The position numbers were made by a program, and so were the translations under genes. Under the pieces are notes generated by a model. It was not told the origin of the DNA, did not search any database, and saw nothing but the letters and a program-made list of their open reading frames with translations. Below, in pieces: positions 1-6,581 of a DNA stretch of 7,001 nt (the first letter of the stretch is position 1; every line of letters starts with the position of its first letter). The stretch is from a bacterium (GTDB taxonomy: Bacteria; Actinomycetota; Acidimicrobiia; Spongiisociales; UBA11373). Where the stretch lies: contig JABMPV010000246.1 of assembly GCA_013202595.1 (NCBI GenBank), positions 1 to 7,001 on the forward strand, given 5' to 3'.

Positions 1-1572
1 ATCGACACGCCGGGCCACGTCGACTTCACCTATGAGGTGTCCAGGAGCCTGGCGGCAGGCGAGGGCGCAATCCTGATCGTCGACGCCGCCCAGGGTGTGG
101 AGGCCCAGACGCTGGCCAACGCCTACCTGGCGATCGAGAACGGCCTCGAGATCATCCCGGTGCTCAACAAGGTGGACCTTCCTGCGGCCGAGCCGGATCG
201 GGTGGCCGAGGAGGTCGCCGCCGTACTGGGGTGCGAACCGGGTGACGTCCTCAGGGTGTCGGCCAAGACGGGTGAGGGCGTCGAAGAGCTCCTCGAAGCC
301 ATCGTCGCCCGCCTGCCTGCCCCGGAAGGCGATGAGAACGCTCCGCTGCGAGCCATGGTGTTCGACTCCTTCTACGACAGCTATCGCGGGGTCATCTGCT
401 ACATCAGGGTGGCGGAAGGTCGTGTCAACACGGGCGATCCCCTGCGGTTCATGATCACTGGTGAGGAAGAGCGAGCCGACGAGGTCGGAGTGCTGACGCC
501 CAAGGATGTACCGGTCGCCGGCCTCGGGCCCGGTGAGGTGGGCTATCTGATCACCGGCATCAAGGAGATCGATCGCATCAAGGTGGGCGACACGGTGACG
601 CGTTCGGATCGCAGGGCCGATCACGCGCTCGCCGGGTATCGCGAGCCCAAGCCGATGGTGTTCTCCGGATTGTTCCCGACAGAAGGCCACGACTTCGAGC
701 GGCTCAGGGAGGCGCTCGAGAAGCTGCGCCTCAACGACGCTTCGCTGGTCTTCGAACCGGAGAGCTCACGCGCTCTCGGCTCCGGATTCCGATGCGGGTT
801 CCTCGGTCTGCTCCATATGGAGATCGTCAGAGAGCGGCTCGAGCGTGAATACGACCTCGATCTGGTGGCCACCGCGCCGTCGGTGGCCTATCGGGTCGTG
901 CTGACCGACGGCACCGAAGCCGAGGTCCGCAGCCCTCAGGATCTCCCCGATCCCGGCTCTCGCACCGAGGTCCTTGAGCCGTACGTCAGGGTGATGGTGA
1001 TCACACCGTCGGAGTACACGGGCACGATCATGGAACTGCTCCAGGAGCATCGTGGCGAGATGGGATCGATGAACTACCTGACGCCGGAGCGAGTGGAGCT
1101 CATCTACAGGGTCCCCCTCGCCGAGATCGTGTTCGGTTTCTTCGACAAGCTGAAGAGCAGGACCCGGGGCTACGCCTCGCTGGACTACGAACCGGACGGG
1201 TACCGGACGTCGGATCTGACCAGGGTGGATGTGCTGTTGAACGGCACGCCGGTCGACGCCTTCTCGGCGATCGTCCACAAGGACAACGCCTACGACTACG
1301 GCAAGGCCCTGGTCGCGCGGTTGCGCAAGCACATCCCCAGGCAGTTGTTCGACGTCCCGATCCAGGCAGCGACCGGAGCCCGGATCATCGCCAGAGAGAC
1401 CGTGAAGGCCCGCCGCAAGGACGTCACCGCCAAGTGCTACGGCGGAGACATCTCGCGCAAGCGCAAACTCCTCGAGAAGCAGAAAGAGGGCAAGCGCAGG
1501 ATGAAGATGGTCGGCTCCGTCGAGGTCCCCCAGGAGGCGTTCATCTCAGTCCTCAAGGTCGATGGCGATTGA
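1..1572 (+). CDS. lepA: Elongation factor 4 (LepA), 5'-truncated by window edge
   Basis: LepA/EF4 is a ribosome-associated translational GTPase that acts on the elongating or initiating ribosome. The frame is open from base 1, so the first GTG at 37 is not the true start. The visible part is 523 residues; the family is about 600, so roughly the first 75 residues, with the P-loop and switch I, lie outside the window. The first residues are the G3 motif DTPGHVDF, followed by G4 NKVDL (from residue 56) and G5 SAKTG (from residue 87). Further on, GFRCGFLGLLHMEI and RGYASLDYE match the EF-G-like domains. The end carries the LepA-specific C-terminal domain, with KCYGGDISRKRKLL, KQKEGKRRMK and VPQEAF. 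These features separate it from EF-G and TypA. The last 11 bases overlap the hemW start, so the two genes are probably co-transcribed and translationally coupled. No defect is seen in the visible part. Confidence 0.98.
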   Translation: MDTPGHVDFTYEVSRSLAAGEGAILIVDAAQGVEAQTLANAYLAIENGLEIIPVLNKVDLPAAEPDRVAEEVAAVLGCEPGDVLRVSAKTGEGVEELLEAIVARLPAPEGDENAPLRAMVFDSFYDSYRGVICYIRVAEGRVNTGDPLRFMITGEEERADEVGVLTPKDVPVAGLGPGEVGYLITGIKEIDRIKVGDTVTRSDRRADHALAGYREPKPMVFSGLFPTEGHDFERLREALEKLRLNDASLVFEPESSRALGSGFRCGFLGLLHMEIVRERLEREYDLDLVATAPSVAYRVVLTDGTEAEVRSPQDLPDPGSRTEVLEPYVRVMVITPSEYTGTIMELLQEHRGEMGSMNYLTPERVELIYRVPLAEIVFGFFDKLKSRTRGYASLDYEPDGYRTSDLTRVDVLLNGTPVDAFSAIVHKDNAYDYGKALVARLRKHIPRQLFDVPIQAATGARIIARETVKARRKDVTAKCYGGDISRKRKLLEKQKEGKRRMKMVGSVEVPQEAFISVLKVDGD

Positions 1573-2746
1573 TCGGGCGCCCGTGCGGCCCGACGACGAT
1601 CGTGTTGCCGATGATGCCGCCTCGCTCTTCGGGGCGTACGTCCACGTCCCGTTCTGTCACAGGATCTGCCCGTACTGCGACTTCGCGGTGGTGGCCGGAG
1701 GCGATGACCTCCGCCAGCGGTATGTAGCTGCCCTGGAGGCCGAGATACGGCGCTGGCCGGTCGATCGGCCGATCGATGCCCTGTTCATCGGAGGGGGCAC
1801 GCCCTCGCGTCTCGACCCGGATGAGGTCGCACGGATCGTCGCTGCCGTCGATGGCGGCCCGGGCCTCGCCTCGGGCGCCGAGGTCACGATGGAGGCCAAT
1901 CCAGAGGATTGGACACCGCAGCATGCTGCAGCGTGCGCGGCGGGGGGTGTGAACCGGGTTTCGCTCGGCATCCAGTCACTCGATGCAGCCGTGCTGGAAT
2001 CACTCGGCAGGGTCCACGACCGCACGGCTGCCGGATCGGCGGTGTCTGCGGCGCGTGACGCCGGCCTGTCGGTCAACGTCGACTTGATCTTCGGCACTCC
2101 GGGTGAGTCGGTGGTCTCATGGGAGCGCTCGGTGGCCGGCGCCCTCGATTCCGGAATCGATCATCTGTCTATCTACGCCCTCACCGTCGAACGGGGCACG
2201 CCGTTGTCTCGATCCATCGCGTCGGGCGCTCCTGCGCCGGACGCAGACGACCAGGCAGACAAGTGGGAGTCCGCCGTCGCCGCGGCCACCGATGCCGGCC
2301 TGATCAGGTACGAGACGTCGAATCTGGCGGCTCCGGGTGAAGCGTGCGTATACAACCTGATCACCTGGGCCCAGGGCGAGTACCTGGCCGCCGGGAATGG
2401 CGCTCATCGGCATCTCCGGGGCGAGAGGTCCTGGAACATCCGCAGGGTGGACCGGTACATGGAGGCGATCGAGCGAGGGAACCCGGCCGTGAGCGGCAGA
2501 GAGGCTCTCGATCCATGGCCCCGGGAACTCGAACGCCTCGTCATCGGCCTGCGGAGGGCCGCGGGAGCCTCACCCGGGGAAGCGGGTGCGGTGCTCCTGG
2601 CAAGCGCGGCAGGGGAGCGTCTGGTGAGTGCCGGGGTGATCGAGTCGTCGGCAGGGAGGCTGCGGGTGATCCGGCCGCTCCTGGGCGACGAGGTGGCTCG
2701 CACCATCCTGGGCCTGGAAACTCCAGAGGCGTGGCCAATCGATTAG
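1562..2746 (+). CDS. hemW: Heme chaperone HemW-like radical SAM protein (formerly annotated as oxygen-independent coproporphyrinogen oxidase)
   Basis: The 394-residue product belongs to the HemN/HemW radical-SAM family. Known HemW proteins are cytosolic, bind heme and pass it to apo-proteins, and do not oxidise coproporphyrinogen. The [4Fe-4S] motif CX3CX2C is at C32, C36 and C39 (FCHRICPYCDF). Downstream are GGGTPS at 77-82, EANPE at 111-115, RVSLGIQS at 132-139 and VDLIFGTPGE at 173-182, all typical of the family. The length, the CX3CX2C start and the lepA/hrcA neighbourhood favour HemW over HemN. The heme-linked HNxxYW signature is degenerate: the sequence reads YNLITW at 264-269. The ATG at 1562 overlaps the lepA stop and has only a poor AAGG three bases upstream, which suggests coupling to lepA translation. 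An in-frame GTG at 1583 is an alternative start. The stop codon TAG (2744-2746) lies inside the CIRCE element. Confidence 0.93.
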   Translation: MAIDRAPVRPDDDRVADDAASLFGAYVHVPFCHRICPYCDFAVVAGGDDLRQRYVAALEAEIRRWPVDRPIDALFIGGGTPSRLDPDEVARIVAAVDGGPGLASGAEVTMEANPEDWTPQHAAACAAGGVNRVSLGIQSLDAAVLESLGRVHDRTAAGSAVSAARDAGLSVNVDLIFGTPGESVVSWERSVAGALDSGIDHLSIYALTVERGTPLSRSIASGAPAPDADDQADKWESAVAAATDAGLIRYETSNLAAPGEACVYNLITWAQGEYLAAGNGAHRHLRGERSWNIRRVDRYMEAIERGNPAVSGREALDPWPRELERLVIGLRRAAGASPGEAGAVLLASAAGERLVSAGVIESSAGRLRVIRPLLGDEVARTILGLETPEAWPID

Positions 2747-2769
2747 CACTCGCTCCCGGCGAGTGCTAA
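2743..2769 (+). promoter_or_regulatory. CIRCE operator (HrcA binding site)
   Basis: A perfect inverted repeat TTAGCACTC-N9-GAGTGCTAA matches the CIRCE consensus with no mismatch in either 9-base arm and the canonical 9-base spacer. It ends 31 bases before the hrcA start. CIRCE is the operator of the HrcA repressor, so this indicates autoregulation of hrcA-dnaJ by heat or protein-folding stress. The left arm contains the hemW stop codon, so the operator is also part of the hemW gene end. Confidence 0.97.
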
Positions 2770-2784
2770 TCAGGGCCACTCGAC

Positions 2785-2793
2785 TGCTACTCT
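2785..2793 (+). promoter_or_regulatory. Candidate extended -10 of the hrcA-dnaJ promoter
   Basis: TG-C-TACTCT resembles an extended -10 (TGnTAnnnT) on the DNA between CIRCE and hrcA. The corresponding -35 position falls at the right end of CIRCE and shows no good TTGACA match, as can occur with extended -10 promoters. Initiation about seven bases downstream would fall at 2800-2801, on or next to the hrcA ATG. HrcA bound to CIRCE would cover the -35 side and block RNA polymerase. This assignment is inference from pattern and spacing. Confidence 0.45.
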
Positions 2794-2800
2794 GCGGAGC

Positions 2801-3805
2801 ATGGTGGCACTGGACGATCGCAAGTCCGCAGTGCTCGCCGGGCTCGTGGAGGAATACATCCGCAGCGGCGAGCCGGTGAGTTCGCGCGCCGTGCTCGATC
2901 GGGCGGGCCTGACGTGTTCCAGCGCAACCATCCGTAACGAGTTCGCCCTCCTCGAGCGCGATGGGTACATCCTCAAGCCTCACACCAGCGCCGGTCGGAT
3001 CCCGACCGATAGCGGGTACCGGTACTACCTCGACCACCTGTCGCCCGGGTCGCTGCGTCACTCCACGCGCACCAAGATCGATACGTTCTTCTCGTCCATG
3101 CACGCCGAGTTGAACCGGCTGCTCAAAGAGACGAGCGGCCTCCTGTCGGAGATCACCCACTATCCCGCAGTGGTGCTCGGCCCCGGCCTCGGAGGGCACA
3201 CGGTCCGCGACGCCCATCTCATCCCGATCGAGCCGGGCGTCGTATTGTTCGTCCTGGTCACCGATCACGGAAGGGTGAGCCAGTCGGTGCTCCATCTCGA
3301 TTCGCCCGTCACTCCCGATGAGGTGCTCGATGCCCAGGAGGCGCTCGAGTCGATCGTCTCGGGAGTCGAGATCGAGGCTTCGGGCCCGGCAGGGTCGCTG
3401 GAGCCGCCGCCCGGTCTGGCTCCCCACACCCTGGCCGTGGTGGATCGCGCCCTCGGTGCAGTGACCGAGGTCGCCAGAGGGCATCGAGAGGTGCATCTGG
3501 GCGGAACCAGCCATATGGCGTCTCTGTGGGAGGACTTCTCGAAACTCGCCCGCATCCTGTCGCTCCTCGACAGGGAGGCCGCTGTGCTGCAGTTGCTCGA
3601 CCCGACGGCGCACGGAACCTCGGTGCGCATCGGGTCCGAACTCTCGGCCGACGAGGACGATCTCGCGGTCGTCTCCACCACCTACGACGCCAGTGGCGAC
3701 GCCGGCCGCGTCGGCGTCTTCGGGCCGCTCCGCATGGACTACCGGCGGACCATCAAGGTGGTCGAAGAGGTTTCCGACGCCCTCGGCGACACACTGGGGG
3801 GATGA
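2801..3805 (+). CDS. hrcA: Heat-inducible transcription repressor HrcA
   Basis: The 334-residue product is HrcA, the repressor that binds CIRCE and controls class I heat-shock genes; in known systems GroEL keeps it active. The N-terminal winged-helix domain shows GEPVSSRAV (residues 23-31), SSATIRNEFALLERDGYI and the hallmark HTSAGRIPTDSGYRYY. The central and C-terminal dimerisation regions carry the conserved VRIGSE and GPLRMDYRRTI segments. Length is normal for the family. The ATG at 2801 is chosen because it gives the usual N-terminus. No good Shine-Dalgarno precedes it, only a weak GCGGAG touching the start, and a GTG at 2804 is the next alternative. The perfect CIRCE just upstream supports autoregulation. 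The stop overlaps the dnaJ ATG (ATGA), so hrcA and dnaJ form one operon. No dnaK, grpE or groEL is in the window, so any other CIRCE targets lie elsewhere. Confidence 0.98.
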   Translation: MVALDDRKSAVLAGLVEEYIRSGEPVSSRAVLDRAGLTCSSATIRNEFALLERDGYILKPHTSAGRIPTDSGYRYYLDHLSPGSLRHSTRTKIDTFFSSMHAELNRLLKETSGLLSEITHYPAVVLGPGLGGHTVRDAHLIPIEPGVVLFVLVTDHGRVSQSVLHLDSPVTPDEVLDAQEALESIVSGVEIEASGPAGSLEPPPGLAPHTLAVVDRALGAVTEVARGHREVHLGGTSHMASLWEDFSKLARILSLLDREAAVLQLLDPTAHGTSVRIGSELSADEDDLAVVSTTYDASGDAGRVGVFGPLRMDYRRTIKVVEEVSDALGDTLGG

Positions 3806-4896
3806 CGGTGGCCGATTACTACGACACCCTCGGTGTATCGCGGGACGCAACCGGTGAAGAGATCAAGCGGGCGTTTCGCAAACTGGCCAGGGAGACCCAT
3901 CCCGATGCCAATCCCGACGACCCCGACGCCGAGCACAGATTCAGGGAGATCGCCGAGGCCTATGAAGTCCTCAGCGACTCAACGCGGCGCGCCACCTACG
4001 ACCGCGGCGGATCCGTGGACATGGGCGACCTCTTCTCTTCGTTCGGCGGGATCGACGATCTGCTCAGCAGGTTCTTCGGTGCCGGATTCGGCTCGCCATT
4101 CGGAGGCGTCCAGAGCGGCCCAGCCCAGGGGTCCGATGTGGGGGTCAGGGTCGAGATCAGCCTTGCCGAGGCGGCGGCGGGTGTGGCGCGGACCGTCTCG
4201 TACCGAGCACCGGCCCCGTGCGAGAGTTGCGGCGGGTCGGGCAGCGAGCCGGGCACGTCGCTCCTGACGTGTGAGCGCTGCGCCGGGCAGGGACAGGTGC
4301 GGGTGACCCGTCAGACCTTCCTGGGCACCACGATGTCCATCGCCGCGTGCGACGCATGCCGGGGAAGGGGCCGGGTGGTCGTGGAGCCGTGCGAGACCTG
4401 CGGTGGCGCCGGGTCGGACGTCAAGGACAACCAGCTCTCCGTCGACATCCCCGGCGGGATCGAAGATGGCTCCCGGATGCGGGTGTCTGGCGGCGGAGCG
4501 GCCGGTGACGCCGGTGGGCGTTCCGGTGACCTGTTCGTCGAGGTGCGGGTGACGCCCGACGACCGGTTCGAACGCCACGGCATCGATCTGGTGCACAGAG
4601 TGTCGGTGGGTATCACCGAAGCCACCCTGGGGCGCACGCTGGTGATTCCGACGGTCGATGGTGGCGAGATCGACCTCGACGTCCCTCCGGGGACCCAGCC
4701 GGGCGCAGTGTTCAAGCTTTCGGGCATGGGGATGCCCAGGGTGCGCAGACGGGGGCGGGGTGATCTCCTCGTGGAGGTCGGCGTTTCCATCCCCAACGAA
4801 CTCGATGAGGATCAGGAAGCGGCATTGCGAGCATTCGCCGAGGCCTTTGGCGAGGAGCCATCGGAGTCTCGCAAGCGCCGCCGCCGGCGACGCTGA
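3802..4896 (+). CDS. dnaJ: Molecular chaperone DnaJ (type I J-protein)
   Basis: The product, 364 residues from the ATG at 3802, is a complete DnaJ, the co-chaperone that delivers substrates to DnaK and stimulates its ATPase. The J-domain occupies about residues 5-68 with HPD at 33-35. A short Gly/Phe-rich stretch (about 75-110) follows. Four zinc-binding CxxCxGxG repeats start at C140, C157, C183 and C197. The C-terminal substrate-binding region includes VDIPGGIEDGSRMRVSGGG and GDLLVEVGVSIP. The reading frame stays open upstream to 3526, but that part lies within hrcA and has no J-domain homology. The ATG overlaps the hrcA stop. A GTG at 3808, five bases after a GGGGGA, is a credible alternative start giving MADYYDTLGVSRD. 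Linkage to hrcA rather than dnaK-grpE suggests the second (DnaJ2-type) copy common in actinobacteria. The protein ends in an unusual basic run, RKRRRRRR. Confidence 0.97.
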   Translation: MTVADYYDTLGVSRDATGEEIKRAFRKLARETHPDANPDDPDAEHRFREIAEAYEVLSDSTRRATYDRGGSVDMGDLFSSFGGIDDLLSRFFGAGFGSPFGGVQSGPAQGSDVGVRVEISLAEAAAGVARTVSYRAPAPCESCGGSGSEPGTSLLTCERCAGQGQVRVTRQTFLGTTMSIAACDACRGRGRVVVEPCETCGGAGSDVKDNQLSVDIPGGIEDGSRMRVSGGGAAGDAGGRSGDLFVEVRVTPDDRFERHGIDLVHRVSVGITEATLGRTLVIPTVDGGEIDLDVPPGTQPGAVFKLSGMGMPRVRRRGRGDLLVEVGVSIPNELDEDQEAALRAFAEAFGEEPSESRKRRRRRR

Positions 4897-4928
4897 CCCT
4901 TCGGAGCGGTCTCGACCACACGCAGTGC

Positions 4929-4958
4929 TGGACTGGGGCCCCGATTTGTGGCTATGAT
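4929..4958 (+). promoter_or_regulatory. Candidate sigma-70-type promoter for the bldD-like gene
   Basis: TGGACT (4929-4934), 18 bases and TATGAT (4953-4958) match the -35/-10 consensus at 4 of 6 and 5 of 6 positions. Transcription would start near 4965, leaving a leader of about 74 bases before the GTG at 5039. It lies in the 142-base gap after dnaJ, the longest gap in the window. The AT-rich -10 stands out in GC-rich surroundings. No convincing terminator separates dnaJ from it, so read-through from the hrcA operon is also possible. Confidence 0.5.
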
Positions 4959-5022
4959 GACACCCAGCGCATTCCTGTTGAACACGCGGCGAGGTCGTCG
5001 CACGCAGGAGACACTGAGAGTC

Positions 5023-5031
5023 GGAGGGAGG
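5023..5031 (+). promoter_or_regulatory. Strong Shine-Dalgarno for the bldD-like gene
   Basis: GGAGGGAGG contains two overlapping GGAGG cores, with seven bases between its end and the GTG at 5039. It is by far the best ribosome binding site in the window and fixes this GTG as the start, which also aligns with the N-terminus of known BldD proteins. Confidence 0.85.
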
Positions 5032-5038
5032 AAGACGA

Positions 5039-5521
5039 GTGGCGCCGACATACAACGAGATGGTGGGTGCTCGGGTGCGCTCCATCCGGCGTCAGCGTGG
5101 TCTCTCGCTTCAAGACGTTCAGAGGCTCTCCTCAGGGGAGTTCAAGGCCGCCGTCGTAGGCGCCTACGAACGTGGAGAGCGGAGCCTGTCGCTGCCGAGA
5201 CTGCATCGTCTCGCATCCTTCTTCCAGGTTCCGATCACTCAGTTCCTGCCCCAGGACGACACCGGCGAATCGTCTGTGGTCCCCCTGCCCAGCGGCGGCA
5301 TCACCATCGACCTCAATGCCATCGAGGCACTGACGGGCACCGAAGCGGAGATCTTCGACCGCTTTCTCAGATCCATCCAGATGATGCGCCAGGACTTCAA
5401 CGGCAAGGTGCTGACCATCCGCAGGGACGATCTACGGCTGCTGGCTCTGTTGCTCGATCAGTCCGAAGAGGCCTTCTCGAAGCGCCTCAGCGAATTGGGC
5501 CTCACCGGCGACGCCGTCTGA
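5039..5521 (+). CDS. bldD: BldD-family transcriptional regulator with c-di-GMP-binding signature
   Basis: The 160-residue product resembles Streptomyces BldD (about 167 residues), the master repressor of development that dimerises on DNA when it binds cyclic di-GMP. The N-terminal XRE-type helix-turn-helix covers about residues 8-70: GARVRSIRRQRGLSLQDV, then AAVVGAYERGERSLSLPRLHRLASFF, closely paralleling BldD. A linker (about 72-87) leads to the C-terminal domain. There, R117-x-D119, eight residues, then R128-x-x-D131 reproduces the RxD-X8-RxxD signature of the c-di-GMP site as I recall it for BldD; the intervening FNGKVLTI is nearly identical to the Streptomyces stretch. The GTG start is supported by a strong Shine-Dalgarno. 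The gene has its own candidate promoter. In many relatives the slot after dnaJ holds rsmE, which is absent here. Family assignment is firm; the regulon and the link to development in this organism are unknown. Confidence 0.9.
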   Translation: MAPTYNEMVGARVRSIRRQRGLSLQDVQRLSSGEFKAAVVGAYERGERSLSLPRLHRLASFFQVPITQFLPQDDTGESSVVPLPSGGITIDLNAIEALTGTEAEIFDRFLRSIQMMRQDFNGKVLTIRRDDLRLLALLLDQSEEAFSKRLSELGLTGDAV

Positions 5522-5557
5522 TCGAGGCTTTCGGGTCGCGTCAGTCCAACCCACCGG

Positions 5558-5563
5558 TATACT
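5558..5563 (+). promoter_or_regulatory. Candidate -10 element upstream of phoH
   Basis: TATACT matches the -10 consensus at 5 of 6 positions in the 79-base gap between the bldD-like gene and phoH. No acceptable -35 is seen at 15-19 bases upstream. Initiation would fall near 5570, about 30 bases before the phoH GTG. The alternative is simple co-transcription of phoH with the upstream gene. Confidence 0.3.
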
Positions 5564-5600
5564 TCTCTGTCCCGGTGATCCCCGCCCCGCGAGGCATCTC

Positions 5601-6581
5601 GTGACGTCCACTGCACTCACAGAACTCGAACTGCGCGTCTCCGCGCCCGAGACGATGCTCGCCCTTCTCGGTGAGCACGATTCGTTCTTGCGCGTCGTGG
5701 AGGCGTCCTTTCCCGATGCCTCGATCATCGCCCGCGGTGATGTGCTGCGTGTGTCATCGATCGACGAGGAGATCGCCACGTCGGCCATGGTCTCCCTTCA
5801 GGAGATGCTTGCCGTCGTAGACGGCGGCCAGCGTCTCGATGCGGACAGGGTGCGGCGCCTCATCGATCTCGTCGTCCGGAAGGTGGATCGTCCGTCTCAG
5901 GTGTTCACCGACGGCATCAAGGTGGCTCGCGGCAAGATCGTCAGAGCCAAGACCCTCAACCAGAAGCTGTACGTCGATGCGATCCGGCGCGATCCAGTCG
6001 TTTTCAGCATCGGGCCTGCGGGCACCGGCAAGACCTACCTGGCAATGGCCCTCGCTGTCGAGGCTCTGGTGTCGGGCAGCGTCAGCCGGATGCTCCTCAC
6101 CCGGCCTGCTGTCGAGGCAGGGGAGCGTCTCGGGTTCCTGCCCGGCGATCTCGCAGCGAAGGTGGATCCATATCTGCGGCCTCTGTACGACGCCCTCTAT
6201 GACATGCTGGGCCCCGATGTGACACAGAGCCTGATGGACAAGGGGACCATCGAGATCGCCCCGCTCGCATATATGCGCGGCAGGACCCTCAACGACGCCT
6301 TCGTCGTGCTGGACGAGGCACAGAACACCTCGCCCGAGCAGATGAAGATGTTCCTCACCCGCCTCGGATTCAATTCGAAGATGGTCATCACCGGAGACGT
6401 CACCCAGATCGACCTTCCGGCCGGTCGAGGATCGGGTCTTCGGCATGTCAGACGGGTGCTCGGCGGCATCCCCGGAGTGTCGTTCGTGGAGCTCACAACC
6501 GAAGATGTCGTGCGCCATCGCATCGTTGCCGCGATCATCGAGGCATACCGCAGCTTCGAGGAGCGCGAGGAGCGCGAATGA
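5601..6581 (+). CDS. phoH: PhoH family P-loop ATPase
   Basis: The 326-residue product is a PhoH (YbeZ/YqfE-type) cytosolic ATPase. The family is linked by gene order to the rRNA-maturation endonuclease YbeY, and its exact role, probably in RNA metabolism, is not settled. Walker A GPAGTGKT is at 138-145 and Walker B VVLDEAQN at 235-242. Other family hallmarks are GKIVRAKTLNQKLYVDAI, LLTRPAVEAGERLGFLPGDL, IAPLAYMRGRTLNDAF and the sensor region KMVITGDVTQIDLP. The N-terminal 100 residues form the less conserved domain typical of the long family members. The start is a GTG with GAGG six bases upstream. The stop overlaps the next gene's ATG (ATGA), so the two are co-translated. The C-terminus is a charged EEREERE encoded by a 9-base tandem repeat. 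ybeY is not in the window but may lie beyond the right edge. Confidence 0.96.
   Translation: MTSTALTELELRVSAPETMLALLGEHDSFLRVVEASFPDASIIARGDVLRVSSIDEEIATSAMVSLQEMLAVVDGGQRLDADRVRRLIDLVVRKVDRPSQVFTDGIKVARGKIVRAKTLNQKLYVDAIRRDPVVFSIGPAGTGKTYLAMALAVEALVSGSVSRMLLTRPAVEAGERLGFLPGDLAAKVDPYLRPLYDALYDMLGPDVTQSLMDKGTIEIAPLAYMRGRTLNDAFVVLDEAQNTSPEQMKMFLTRLGFNSKMVITGDVTQIDLPAGRGSGLRHVRRVLGGIPGVSFVELTTEDVVRHRIVAAIIEAYRSFEEREERE

Noticed and set aside
37..39. GTG at 37 as the lepA start
   Set aside because: The preceding codons from base 1 encode the conserved DTPGHVDF motif, so the gene begins upstream of the window.
766..1332. - strand frame opposite lepA
   Set aside because: Antisense shadow within a highly conserved GTPase gene, with no supporting ribosome binding site or family motif seen.
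2743..2769. CIRCE inverted repeat as an intrinsic terminator for hemW
   Set aside because: The arms are AT-rich for this genome and no T-run follows; the perfect CIRCE match before hrcA explains it better.
3526..3801. N-terminal extension of the dnaJ frame
   Set aside because: It lies inside hrcA, is Arg-rich and unrelated to DnaJ; the J-domain starts right after the ATG at 3802.
2570..3850. Long open frame of 426 codons on the - strand opposite hrcA
   Set aside because: It is a shadow of GC-rich codon use in hrcA and the hemW end. Its translation has no recognisable domain, and the + strand genes there are certain.
4935..4942. GGGGCCCC palindrome after dnaJ as a terminator
   Set aside because: It has no loop and no T-run after it, and it lies between the -35 and -10 of the candidate promoter.
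3979..5085. 368-codon - strand frame opposite dnaJ, running into the bldD-like gene
   Set aside because: Composition is low-complexity and rich in Arg, His, Pro and Ala, typical of antisense frames in GC-rich genes. It covers the bldD promoter and start on the wrong strand and shows no known motif.
5754..6518. 254-codon - strand frame opposite phoH
   Set aside because: Antisense shadow of phoH with no recognisable family.
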